Assembly: GCF_029227915.1 (NCBI RefSeq)
Contig: NC_079880.1
Span: forward strand, 24,554,501 to 24,618,500
Direction of reading: 5' to 3'
DNA length: 64,000 nt
Source of the DNA: Hydractinia symbiolongicarpus
Taxonomy: Eukaryota; Cnidaria; Hydrozoa; Anthoathecata; Hydractiniidae
The translations under genes were made by a program, and so were the position numbers. Below the pieces are notes generated by a model. It saw nothing but the letters and a program-made list of their open reading frames with translations, searched no databases and had not been told where the DNA came from. Positions 32,699 to 44,080 of the stretch are shown in pieces (the stretch's first letter is position 1; the number at the start of each line of letters is the position of its first letter).

Positions 32699-33660
32699 CA
32701 AGGAGGTTTAAAAAGAAGGAGAGAGAACTCTTTTATTTCTATTGAAATCATCCGTGTCTCATGTTTACTTTTCTCTATTGTTCTTACATCGAATTCTGTC
32801 AATCAAAATTTGAAATCTCGCGCTTAAATTAATAAATTAGCCGTTGTCTTTTGTTACTATTTGCATAAATTATGAGCCCGCGGCTATTTTTCTCTCAGCG
32901 GTAAATGCTTGTTAGTTGATAAATTTGTCGTTTTTACATATCATAAACAAGCAAGAAGCGAAATGGCAGGCGAAGACGTTAAAAATATAATAGAATTGGA
33001 TGATGACTTTTTTGTGACGGAAGAAATGTTGTCAGATTTTACTGTTTACGAAAGTTGTGAGGTGGAAGTATCGTTTGTGGAAGATCTGTTGGAAGAAGAA
33101 AATGAAGTAGATGCTGGATATTTGGGTATTCCTCAAATAGTATTCGTTGATGAAGAAGATGTGGACATGGTGGTTGATAACAACAGTACCAAAAATGTGA
33201 AGTTTGTGTGCAGCAAGTGCAAAAAACAGTATTTTAAAGAAGCTTACTACAAGAAACATACTCTGATATGTAAAAAGCCAACAGGTAATGCTTCAGTTTA
33301 ATAAAGTCATGTTTTCTTTAAAACACCATTAGCTAGCTAGCTATAATGTTTTGTTTTTTGACTCTGCATGTAGATTTCATAGAAAAGCTATTGTATTATC
33401 ATCATTTGATATGCTTTTTGTTGTTGTTGTCTTGTTTTGTTATCACAACTACATGTTTTCCTGCTCTTCCGCATTGCTGTAAGTGTGATTTTTAAGATTT
33501 ATCTTTTCTCGTTAAAACACTCGTTTCAGAGTCGGTAGGTAAATATTGAGCCAAATCAGAGACACGGATCAGTTCAAAGGGGCGCCGAAACAATAAAAAA
33601 TTGAATAGAAAATTTAAAGGGACGCCGCGAGTTCTCTCTCCTTCTTTTTAAACCTCCTTG
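32699..33660 (+). mobile_element. 962-bp TIR transposon with one zinc-finger ORF
   Basis: The terminal inverted repeats (32699-32730 and 33629-33660, beginning CAAGGAGGTTTAAAAAGAAG) match over all 32 bp. They are flanked by CACTTAG direct repeats (32692-32698 and 33661-33667), a 7-bp target duplication, or 8 bp with slippage. The interior contains a single C2HC zinc-finger ORF and no DDE transposase, so it is non-autonomous or a solo-exon derivative. Perfect ends indicate a recent insertion. The superfamily is not assigned; a hAT-like origin is possible from the CA..TG ends. Confidence 0.85.
32963..33301 (+). CDS. Acidic protein with single C2HC zinc finger, encoded inside the TIR element
   Basis: A Kozak-like ATG at 32963 opens MAGEDVKNIIELDDDFFVTE. 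A strongly acidic 75-residue region follows, then CSKCKKQYFKEAYYKKHTLIC, a C2HC finger. The frame ends at 33301. However AACAG|GTAATG at about 33281 is a good splice donor just after the finger, so this may be the first exon of a longer protein whose remaining exons were deleted. Such N-terminal fingers are typical DNA-binding modules of transposases; the acidic region recalls an activation or interaction domain. Confidence 0.55.
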   Translation: MAGEDVKNIIELDDDFFVTEEMLSDFTVYESCEVEVSFVEDLLEEENEVDAGYLGIPQIVFVDEEDVDMVVDNNSTKNVKFVCSKCKKQYFKEAYYKKHTLICKKPTGNASV

Positions 33661-33667
33661 CACTTAG

Positions 33668-34690
33668 CTTGCTTTTAACTCAAGTTTTGCAATAAATAAA
33701 ACTAGCTAACCAACTATATCCATATTTTTGCATAGAAACATACAAGTTTATTGCGTATAAAGCCAGATGAAGCAAGCAACAACAATGATTTTAAAATTTT
33801 TTTAGAAGTATAAATTACCTTCTTAAAGCTAGTGACATAGCATTTTTTAACAAATACAACTCTTCTGTTGTCTCTGTTCTCTAATCAAAACAAACTTTTG
33901 ATTTACTGATATTTGATATGTTTAACAGCCCATAGATTATTTTACCGCCAAAAGGAATATTAAAGGGAGTTTTTCTTTTTTTTTAGAACATAAAAATAAA
34001 AGATTAGCAAATTCATCATAAAAAAAATAATTATTCATAAACAAGTTGTATAGACGTCTATGCGGTTCTAAAATGTGTATAATTTCTTCCACCTTGACCT
34101 TTTAAGTAATCCGTTTATTACACGCCATTTTTCGGAACTTGCACGGATTGAGCTTATTGAATCGTTTCGTAGCTTCTTCAAACAATTAAAACTTTATAGA
34201 AGTTAAACCTCTTGCTTGTGTCAGCATTACTGCTATGACGTCAGCATACATTAGCAGATCTCCGAGCAATATGGGCAGTATGATTGGGACGAAGCCAGTT
34301 TATTACTTCAAAACATTTGCTTAATTTACATAACATTTTTAGATCTTGCCTAAAATTAGTACGTATTCGTGTTAATATATTATTTTGACATAAAAACACT
34401 TATATCATAAATAATATTTTATTCACGAAGTTTCTTGTTAGATAGTAACATCTTCAGGTATATACAAAAATTAAAATTATCCACTTTATACATCATTAAT
34501 AATGAACCTATAGATTAAGAGTTACATCTTATAAAGAGCTACATCCTATTTTCTTAAGCTATGTAAGCAAACATCTAGGGACTGTCCAAAAGGATTGCCT
34601 TCACTCTACGGTGATATGCAAAAATAGCTGACCGATAGGACTCCTATAGTTCTGTATTGTAGCCTTTTTGACAAAAGTTCGTTAAACAAT
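33668..34690. other. Unannotated AT-rich spacer
   Basis: No ORF or repeat that I can support. It lies between the TIR element and the DIRS-like remnant, and may include the decayed 3' part of the latter (minus strand). Confidence 0.3.
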
Positions 34691-35560
34691 CCAGTATTAC
34701 ATTCACAGGGACATCAGTGGGGTTTATTTGTTTTTGATTACACCACAAAACCCACTTTTAACAACTCGGTGTGTAATATTCAGAATTCCTGATGTTATCA
34801 TTGGGTGAGATTTCTTTATGTGATTTGTGACTGTGAAGAAAGTGAGAAGAGAAGTAAATGTCTTGTTATAGTATACAATAGACTTACCGCGGCTGACCTG
34901 GCTAAAAAAGGAGTAATCAGTATGAACCTTGTCTCCAGGGGCTTTTTCCTTTTTAACATCGAGGTTAAGTTAGTGCTAGCGGCTTTGACATATGCAACAA
35001 ACCCTGGGGACGAGCATGTAATAAGTATGACTCTTTCTACTGATTGCTTATCTAGTTTTTTAAGTAACTTTCAATAAAAGAGGGATAAAAAGAAACTCCT
35101 TCTAATTCTGGTATAGTGCATTTACGCCCTTGCACGAAGGATCCTGTTTGAGGATTAGATAATCGTTTAGTTTTTCATTGTTCTGGATGCAAAACAGTCC
35201 ATATTCGGGGCTCCTAGGATATGTGTTATTTTTTTTTAAATAATGATTTCTAGTTCCCATTCGCTCAAATTAGGGGTTTTTCTCCACCTGCCGGATGTTT
35301 ATGGCAGAGGTATTCAAGGCGCAGTAACCATGATCCTCTTTTCTAAAGCATATTTGCATATTCTGTTTGCTACTTCCAAAAGAATTGTGTTTCTTGTAGC
35401 TCCCGTGTCTGTCTTGTTATCTATGTGGAAATGAAGAATTGATATTCGTTTTCCCCTTCTGAAATCTTTTATCGTTAATTCTGCTACCAGCAGTTCTAAA
35501 CCGTTGATATAATACCGGGACTTCTCCTTCTTTGTCCAAGCTCCCTCTATAGCCGCTCAC
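34690..35560 (-). pseudogene. DIRS-like retrotransposon: RNase H and downstream region
   Basis: On the minus strand, GAWTKKEKSRYYINGLELLV (from about 35550) is followed by IDNKTDTGATRN and ANRICKYALEKRIMVTA. That is the RNase H pattern of DIRS-type elements (WTxxE..HIN.LELLAA; IDNxTA..yIN). After two stops comes LSEWELEIII. A stretch patterned like the DIRS connection region (PEYGLFCIQNNEKLNDY, DPSCKGVNAL) follows near 35200-35100. The reverse transcriptase proper is missing upstream. No tyrosine recombinase was found. Confidence 0.6.
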
Positions 35561-36480
35561 AATCCTCGGCGAAACAAAGTATTTAAATAGATCATTATTG
35601 CTGTTCTAAAAGGGCGGCTTAAGCTTCGGTTTCAAAAAGGCCTTCTTTGCATTTTCTTGGGATTTTGTTACTTCTTTTTTTCCGAAGGCCTCTCCGAACT
35701 ATCTTCGCCTAAAGTTTTCGGATTATCCTTGATCTGGCTTTTTGCAGATTTTTGATTAAAGATTTGATAACGCCTTTCATAGGCTACATATCCTGTAACA
35801 GTAACACCGCTGCAGAATTTAAATTTTTTAACACATTCTTGTGAGTATCGATATCTGCATCGCTTGATTCTCCCGGCGAGAGAATTTTGTACATTTTTTA
35901 CCTACATACTGATTTTGATTAAGTTCACGCAGATTTTGAACAAATCGAAACGACTTTGTTTTGACCCTTTCTTTCGTGCGAGGGATCAACGAATCTGATC
36001 TCGTTCCTTAAACGATATTTTTAGAAGTAGGAATGGTTACGAATTTGTTCAAATCCTTCTTCATGTGTTTGTTACACCCTATAGTAAAATGTTTCTTGAG
36101 TTCGCATGGTAAAGTCCAGTTTTTCTCCTTGCTTTCTATTAATGATGGCAGACGAAACTTCTTTTTAAATTGGGCTACTTTCTCTTCTTCACCGTCCTCA
36201 TTTCTTCTTTAGAAGAAATAACACTATCGTCTTCCAAATCTTGGTTGTGTGATATTACGTTTTCTACCATATTGGATAGGATAAGATTCGTTTTCAGATA
36301 ACAAAATTGTTAAATATTCCTTGACTTTTTTAAAACAAGAGTATGGTGGAGTAAAGGCCGTCTTATACTTGCGTGTCATAAAATCTCGTTTGTTTTTAAG
36401 CCCGGTTTTCACTGGTGACATAAACATAAACATGAGGAAAATCCCTACCACTTCACGCATTCATCTACTGCGCATGTGTA
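35561..36480 (-). pseudogene. Possible gag-like region of the DIRS-like element
   Basis: Minus-strand fragments in several frames (KKHFTIGCNKHMKKDLNKF, GTRSDSLIPRTKERVKTKSF, NFRRRXFGEAFGKKEVTKSQ) are basic and look like decayed coding sequence. They lie immediately upstream of the RNase H fragment, in the position expected for gag. Identification rests on position and composition only. Confidence 0.35.
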
Positions 36481-37712
36481 TATTGCTTATCGTTATGTCA
36501 CTAGTAGAAACCAGGCTTTAGCAACACAAAACAAAAAGCACTTACCAGCCGATTGTACAATAATACATTTCTTGTAAAACCACAAAGTGGATAAATAATG
36601 ATAACAGCGTGACACAATTCACAATGTAAGACTGGAAAATAAAAGAAGCTGCTCTTCCGGTTTCTTATGATCTTTCAAACATGTGTTTGAATACTAAAAC
36701 GATTAAACGATAAGTTGTTGCAGAATACATGTCAATATATATAAAGCTGTTTTAAAAAAGGATCAAAACATGGCACATTCAGAAGAGTTTTTCGTGCTGT
36801 TTTTCATTTTTTTGGTGACTGTTTTTTTATATCAAAGATTCTTCAAGAAAAGGTATACATATTATTATTTTCTGCATCATAGATCATTTCTGCTTTTTTT
36901 ATGTTTCACCAATCATTCACTGCATTTCTTCTATCTGACGCGTGTTTATTTTTTACCAAGATTGTTTATGGGAGGGTGGCGTGTTATTTATTAAAGGGCG
37001 GTGTTTAAACGAAGGAGATATTCATTGGAAGAAAGCATTTACGTTGGTTTGACAGCTGTATGGCGTTTATTGGAGGACTTTTTTTACTGTAGGGAATACT
37101 GTATTGAAACTCATTAGAAATACAGGTTGTGGCGTTCGCAATTCAAAATCCGTTTGCCCTGGATTTTCAGATGTAATTAAGTAAATTCCCTCTCTCTGTT
37201 GAACTCACAAGGGGCTAAGAAATTCATTGAAACAAAAAAGCCTGGAAGGTAAAGATGCATAGGGGATATTCAAAACAAAAAAAGTGTAGATACTACACCT
37301 TTAAAATAAATGAATTTAACACACTTAATATCAGTTAAAAAAGTGTGTTCTAAAAGAAAGAAATTTAAAATAACATTATTGATTTAGGTACTGATTACGA
37401 AAAAATATCAATCTGTCCGAAATTCTAAAAACTATAACCGTTTAAAAAAAATCACAATATTAAGCAAGCAGGAGGAGGGACTTAAGTATAGGCTGTTAAA
37501 AATTTAGCTGACATAATAATGTAAACATTTTTGATAACAAATAGTTTCACAAAAACAACTGTGGTAAAATCTAACTTAACAAATAAATGTATTTACTTTA
37601 CTTTACTTACTTACTTAATTACTTTACTTTGGATCAGACTGTTAGATCTCTTCCCATCAAGAATATAAAGGAAAAGGAAAAATTTGTACAAGATTATCTT
37701 AATAGTCCATAA
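36481..37712. other. AT-rich spacer with TTAC microsatellite
   Basis: No convincing gene. The plus-strand frame at 36770-36994 is Phe/Tyr-rich low complexity and is not accepted as coding. A short (TTAC)n stretch lies at about 37594-37626. Confidence 0.4.
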
Positions 37713-40492
37713 TACTCTAGGAGCCTGGGGGGGTTAAGTATGCACTTCAATGTACACTAGGTCTGACCTTAAATCCTGAAAGTACATGATGGAAAGGTCA
37801 GAAAAAACTTACTTTCCCATTTTGGTTCATGGTCGTTTGGCGGGAAAGATGGTGGAAGGGCGCAAAAAATGCATAAGGGCGTAATTTCCCAAACATGGTC
37901 ATGTTATATATCAATCGATCACAAATTTAATACTGATCAATAATCACATTAGAACTTGGGTCTGAAAATGTACCGTTCAAAAGAAGCATTTAAGTGAAGC
38001 ATACTAAACTAAAAATTTCAATACTGATCATAATTTGGAGTATTGTAAATTATTTTATTCAGGCTCTTGATAAAAAATCTTGATCAAACGATAAGAGTAA
38101 AACGACACTATATATATAAAAAACTATTATAACAAAAATATCATGCGCCTTTGTTCGTTGATGATATAGAGATTTACTAATTTCATCCGAATGGGTTTTG
38201 ACACTCTTCGCGTTTGCAGTTTGGAATACCAGCATTACTATCACCAGAGAAATACCTTGCAGCAATCCATGTTTCATAATACTTTTGTGATTTTTTAATA
38301 ACAGCCGTTAGATTTGGAGGCTTCTTTGAGATGAAATCATCTGAAATTTCACCACGTTTTGAAAATCTTCCCATCCTAATCAAATTCTGGCAATCTAAAG
38401 CACAGCTAAGACTTCTTTTCTGTCGTGAAAATTTACAAATTTCTTCAGTTTTTTGGCTCATTGTGTTCCCCTCACGGTCCTTCTTTTCATTTTAAAAGAG
38501 CATGAGGATAGTATCATGGCTCCCTCCTATTCCGGATGGTGTGTTTTCATCATGATCAAAATTATCAGTAGCACCGTGAATAATGGAAGTTGATGTGATA
38601 CTTTTTGATATTGGTACTCTATTTGTACCAGCTATATCAATTGTGTGTTGGGTGATGCCAATGTCAATACATTCTAGGTCGTCATAACTGATACACAGTC
38701 CTAAGCGGTTCAAAATTTGAATCAGATTTTTCGATTTACATGTGTCGTGAATACACTGGGCAATTACTTGAATGATAGTACTGTAAACTTAGCTCTAAAT
38801 CACTGGCATATCTGAAGCTGTTATCGAGGTTAAAGTCAAAGTTCTCACACTCTGATCTCAATTTATTTGCACATACTTTAATTGGGTTGTTTGATCGCAT
38901 TGTTTCTATAACTGTTGCAGTAGTGTGTGTGTCAGATAAATAAAACATCTGTGATTTCTTCCTATCTTTTGAATACGTAAATGATAATTCTTCTTCAAAG
39001 TTGTCAATTAGAAGTGTCTTCAATGTTCTGTTCGTACCATAGGCCTCTATAAATAACGCGAAAGAAATTACGAATTGAAAAAAGAAACGAGGGGTGTCCA
39101 GTAATAAATTAATGAAAAGAATAATTCATACCACTATTATGTTCCTTTTCCAAAATTTCATTCAACTGGTCTCGACAAAATGACATTGAATAAGCATGTT
39201 TTTTCAAATCCAGAGTTGAAAGGAAGTTTTTAAATGTATTTGCAAATACTGCCCCTTTATGATGTTCGTTTCTGGCATACATTATAGCTTCTATATCACG
39301 TTCAAATTTCACAATATAGCCATTCAAGCACTTTCTGTGATACACAATGTCAGCTGCAAAAATATCACCAGGACACTTGAGTAACACACATCTGTCATAA
39401 ACAGCATCTTTGTTGAATTTTACTGCAGATAAAAATGAATTAGTTCGTCTTATTTCGCAAATTCGAAAACGCTTCAAATCACCTTTGAATTTGATATGGT
39501 TACAAATAACACATGGCTTCTCAGCTAGAGGTGAAGGACTGGAAACATTTGATTTTTTTCGTTTTGGTTTAACTTCAAGATCTTCTGTGCTTGTTGCTGT
39601 TTCGTTCCTACTTTCAAATCTCTCTTTAGAACGTACATACCGGGGATAGCAAGTATTGACATGGTAGTTGATATCATCGTATTGACTCAATGGTATCCCC
39701 TTCAATAAATCATCATTCAAACTTTTTGAACAGTTAAATATAGCATTTCTTCCATTCTCTGTACTTGTAAGTTTCTTGTTTCCCTTATTATCTTGTTTTT
39801 TCTGACAAATAATACACTTGGTAAGGTCTTTTGTACTCTTTTTACTATCTTCTTTTGTACAAGACGGTTCATGTAGCTTTGTAGGCGATTCAACACTAGT
39901 CATTGCATATTTTTAGTTCTAAATACATAAAAAGAGAAATTTTTATATCATGCACGATGAACAAGAGCTATAAAATATCACGAGACAAAACTTACAATTC
40001 ATTCGCATGATAGTATTCACATGTAATTTATTTACTTTTTGTCCACACTTTAGGTATGATTTCTATACTCAATATAAAACAATACAAACCTGCAAAATTA
40101 GCAATGATCTTCAATTAAAATGCAACATGTAGTAAACAAGAAAATATACACAACATTTTTTTGAAAAGACAATATATTTTTTGAAAAGATAAGATACCGA
40201 ACTTCACTTAAATGCTTCTAACTTTTGAACGGTACATTTTCAGACCCAAGTTCTAATGTGATTATTGATCAGTATTAAATTTGTAATCGATTGATATATA
40301 ACATGACCATATTTGGGAAATTACGCCCTTTAGCATTTTTTGAGCCCTTCCGCCATCTTTCCCGCCAAACGACCATGAACCAAAATGGGAAAGTAAGTTT
40401 TTTCTGACCTTTCCATCATGTACTTTCAGGATTTGAAGTCAGACCTAGTGTACATTGAAGTGCATACTCAACCCCCCCAGGCTCCTAGAGTA
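37713..40492. mobile_element. 2.8-kb DNA transposon with ~290-bp TIRs and TAA target duplication
   Basis: The left end from 37713 (TACTCTAGGAGCCTGGGGGG) to about 38010 and the right end from about 40196 to 40492 are highly similar inverted copies of roughly 290 bp. TAA flanks both sides (37710-37712 and 40493-40495). A 3-bp TWA duplication is typical of PIF/Harbinger, but no Harbinger transposase is seen. The interior carries a cysteine-rich multi-exon gene on the minus strand, with a frameshift and a stop. Long TIRs and the known spread of this protein type in cnidarians suggest an unclassified superfamily. Confidence 0.85.
38183..39903 (-). pseudogene. Cysteine-rich transposon-encoded protein of an unclassified cnidarian family
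   Basis: Exon 1 (39903 to about 39132) has two treble-clef-like cysteine clusters: CIICQKKQD ... YHVNTCYPRY, and CVICNHIKF ... VYHRKCLNGYI. A donor GTATGA follows. Exon 2 begins after TTTATAG at about 39047 and reads through NFEEELSFTYSK and CANKLRSECENF. After a frameshift near 38780 it continues with LNRLGLCISYDDLECID, NRVPISKSIT and HGATDNFDHDENTPSG. A TAA near 38490 interrupts it before the last part ends at 38183. I recall this arrangement from many cnidarian repeat proteins without an assigned function; no DDE triad is evident. Confidence 0.6.
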
Positions 40493-40639
40493 TAAGGGGT
40501 TACTAGTTACGAGACAGTATGTTTCTAGAAAAGAGAATGGCAATAGAAGTAAATTAAGATTCTTGTCTGACATGTTAAAACACATTCAATAACCTAAAGT
40601 TTATCTGATGCATTCATTGGAAACATTTTAGACTATGAG

Positions 40640-43600
40640 TACTTCATGGCCACTTTCATAGAATCAGCAGAAACAAGGATAGACAACCAAAGAGGATATT
40701 TGACTCGATTGATCAAGTATCTAGAAGGTGAAGCAAAGAGCTTAGTAAAAATGTTATGTATACATTGCAGCACAAGAAGTTGGCTTTAGGGTAAAACAGT
40801 TGATAGACAAAAGATATAGTGGCAGAAATCGTGTATCAAGTGAATATTGTAAGCAGCTTTCAAAGTGGTCAAAACTAAAACCAAATGAGCCAGAAAGTTT
40901 TACTTGTTTTTCGTCAAGTTCGAATCTGCAATGTTATCGTATAGATGGTCTAGTGGCAATAGTGAGGAACTCCCTCAAGTACTTCAAGAAAAAATACAGG
41001 TTTATTTACAGGATAGGTGAAACCGTGATGTGTCTGATGTAATAAGGAAAGGAAGAGATGTTGGACTACAAGACCTTATTAGATTAATTGACAAATAAAC
41101 AACCTCAGTGAATGATCCTTTATATTCTCGAGAAGCAGTGTCAGATCAATCACCAAAGTTCGTTGATGAAAAGTGAAACACAGGCAGAAATTGTTTGCTA
41201 CTGATTTTAATGAAAGAAACGTTATTGTTTGTCCTAACTGTGGTAAAATCGTGATTTAAACAATCGTAAAGATTATTTGAGTTTATCATTAGATGCAAGA
41301 AGTAGGCTGTTGTTTCAGAAACGTTTATGCTTCTGTTCCTTCGATGAAGCAACTAAAAGTCATTTAGTTAAAAAATGCAGGAATCCTAAAAAATGCAAGA
41401 CATGTAGAAAAACCAATTCTACCAGTCTCCATAGCTACAAATGAGAGATCGAGAAGAGGGTTAAAAATAAAGATTAGAACAAATGTGGGAGCGGATAATA
41501 CAGAAAAAGACAAGACAGTTCGCTCCAATCTTATAAACACATTTGATTGCTGGTCAACAGGAGTGAATGCAGAAGTTATCAGTCAATTTATGACATAAAT
41601 AAAAGCCTGAAGAATCAGTTAAAAAATTTGCATCATTGGACAATGACAGTCAGAGTACTTGTAAGAGTACATTTTTTGATTGACCCAAGTGTATAAGATG
41701 CATCAATATCTTTTAAAACTATGAATAAAGAGAAGAATGGGAAATACCTGCTAAAAATGCAGCAGTTTCATCAGTGCATAGTGAATTTTTTTCAGTTAGC
41801 CTATCTCGTACTCATAGTGTACCAACTCAAAGGAAATTTAAGAAGTTGAGTTATCTCGATGACATACTTGAGACCTTTTGAAAGACGATTAAAATATATC
41901 TATTGGTTCATTAATGGGAGGTAATTGTCCAGCAACGTCAGAGCATAAGAAAGTTATAAAAAGTAGACATGATGCTTATCAATCAAAGCTGGGATGGTGT
42001 GTTGCTGGACCAGTTGCATTAAACAAAAATTTGAAATTATCTATACCATGTAATTTGGTAGCTGTGAGAAGGTCAGACCGATCAACCTTAGTCAGCCATT
42101 ATTCTAATATTCGAAGTGAGTGCAAAGATGATTGGATGAAGCAGTTAATGTTGTATACCATCATGATTTATGTAAACAATTACTAACAGAAATAACTCTT
42201 TCTCTCAGTTGAGCAAGATCTTCTCAGAGTCAGAAAGAACGAATAGGTATTATCACCCACCTTTACTATTTTCTGATGAAAGCGTTGTAATGCAAAACAA
42301 CCGTAAACAAGTTCTTTAAAGAAGCATGCGTTTGAAGAGGACGATAGAGAGATACAAAATTTTGCATACACATTACGTAGACTCCATACCAATCTGATTG
42401 ACAAGGGATATGGTGTGGAAGTGCATGATTCGAACAAGGAGGAAACCCTAGGTCATATATGGTATAATTCACATCATAACGTTTATCACCCTAAGAAGCC
42501 AAACAAACTCAGATTGGTGCTTGATAACAGTGCAAATAATTAATTGTAAATCATTAAATGAAAGTTTGTTGCAGGGTCCTGACAAATTAACTGGTGATCT
42601 CGACAGGAGAAAATAGCAATTATTCGAGATATCGAAGCCATGTTTTATCAAGTTAAAGTTCCTGTTAAGCATTAGAACATTTCAAGATATATCTGGTGGC
42701 CTAATGGATCTAATCCCTTGAAAGAATATAAAATGAGAGCTCACTTGTTTGGTGTTAAGTCATCACCGGGTTGTTCTACTTATGCTTTACATAACACTGC
42801 TATCAATTTGGAGAATAAGTATTGCACTAGTGCGTCAGAAACATTTAAAAGGAATTTTATGTGAATGATCTGTTCATTCCAGTCCTAATATCATCACTAC
42901 ATTAAAGCTGCTAACGAATTTTGTTAGTATGCTTCCAGCTGGTGGATCCAATGCAAGAGAAATTCTGAAAAAAAAACTGAGGCAGAGAAGGCTAAGGAAT
43001 TAATAAACTTAGACCAATCTATTGACACGTTACTAATGAAAAGAGTATTGGATGTGGAGTGGTGCATGGAAAACAATAAATTATGTTTCAGAAACATGCT
43101 TTAGGATACACTATTAACTAGAAGAGGTATTCTCTCGTCTTTTAGTTCGATTTAAGATCTTCTTGCATTTGCATCACCAGTAATGTTTGTTGGAAGGCAG
43201 ATGTTACAACAGCTTTGTGCAGACAAATAGAAGTGGGATGATCCTCTGAGTGATAAACAACGTATTGTCTGGGAGAAGTAAAGAAAGGATCTACGCGTTT
43301 TAAAAAAACGTTAGGCACTGTTTTAAATCTGAAAATTTCAGTGAAGATAAGCATGGTTTGTTATATCATATTCTGATGCATCCAGTGATGGATATGGTCA
43401 ATGCAATTCCCTTAATCAGAAGATAAGAAGAAAAAGATGACATCAGTTCCTTTATAGGAAAATCCAGAGTGGCACCATTAAAATCATTGAGTATCCTAGA
43501 TTAGAACTATCAGCAGCAGTTGCAACAATGATAAAATGGTTATTTGACAGAAACGAAATTGGTAGCGAGGATATTGAAGATACAGAAATCTGTATTATTC

Positions 43601-44080
43601 GCAAAGTACAACAAGAAGACTTTAGACAGGAATGGAAAATTCTGGAGAAGTCAATCAATTCGAAAAGTGTCGCTTTGAAAAAAGCACTTTAGCGTCTTAA
43701 CTGCACTAGATCTATTTCTAGACAAGAAAGGAATTATCAGAGTTGGTGGGAGACTTAGAATTCTTCATTTAGTATAGATATAATGCACCCATCTAAACCG
43801 CTTTTGTGCATTGTTCGATGTCCTTTGAAAGCAAGGCAATATCCTCAGCAGAATTAAAGTTACTCACAATCCTGGCTGCGTGTCTACTGCTCATTGCCTT
43901 TTAAAGCAACTCTCATAAAACGGACATGCTGACCAGCTAGAAGGTCTATCAATTTTACTTGGCAGTCAAAAGAAATAATGCATGCTTTATTGTTCTCATA
44001 TTGGATATAGCTCTAAAGAGATCTAGTGCCGCATAGGCTGCTCGTATTAATACCATTTCCCCTGTGTGTACTATCAAACA
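40640..44080 (+). mobile_element. BEL/Pao LTR-retrotransposon remnant
   Basis: Plus-strand pieces appear in canonical order. Gag (YFMATFIESAETRIDNQRG, YLEGEAKSLV) is followed by a zinc-knuckle region near 41200-41440 (VCPNCGK; KKCRNPKKCKTC). The reverse transcriptase includes YHPKKPNKLRLVLDNSA near 42490 and HLFGVKSSPGCSTYALHNTA near 42740. The active site reads YVND instead of YVDD near 42855. RNase H-side sequence follows (KSRVAPLKSLSILRLELSAA, 43465), then integrase-region fragments (DLFLDKKGIIRVGGRLR, 43710). Stops and frameshifts throughout make it dead. LTRs were not located. It starts just right of the TAA-flanked transposon. Confidence 0.8.

Noticed and set aside
36770-36994. Phe/Tyr-rich 74-aa ORF
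   Set aside because: Low-complexity translation of poly-T-rich DNA.
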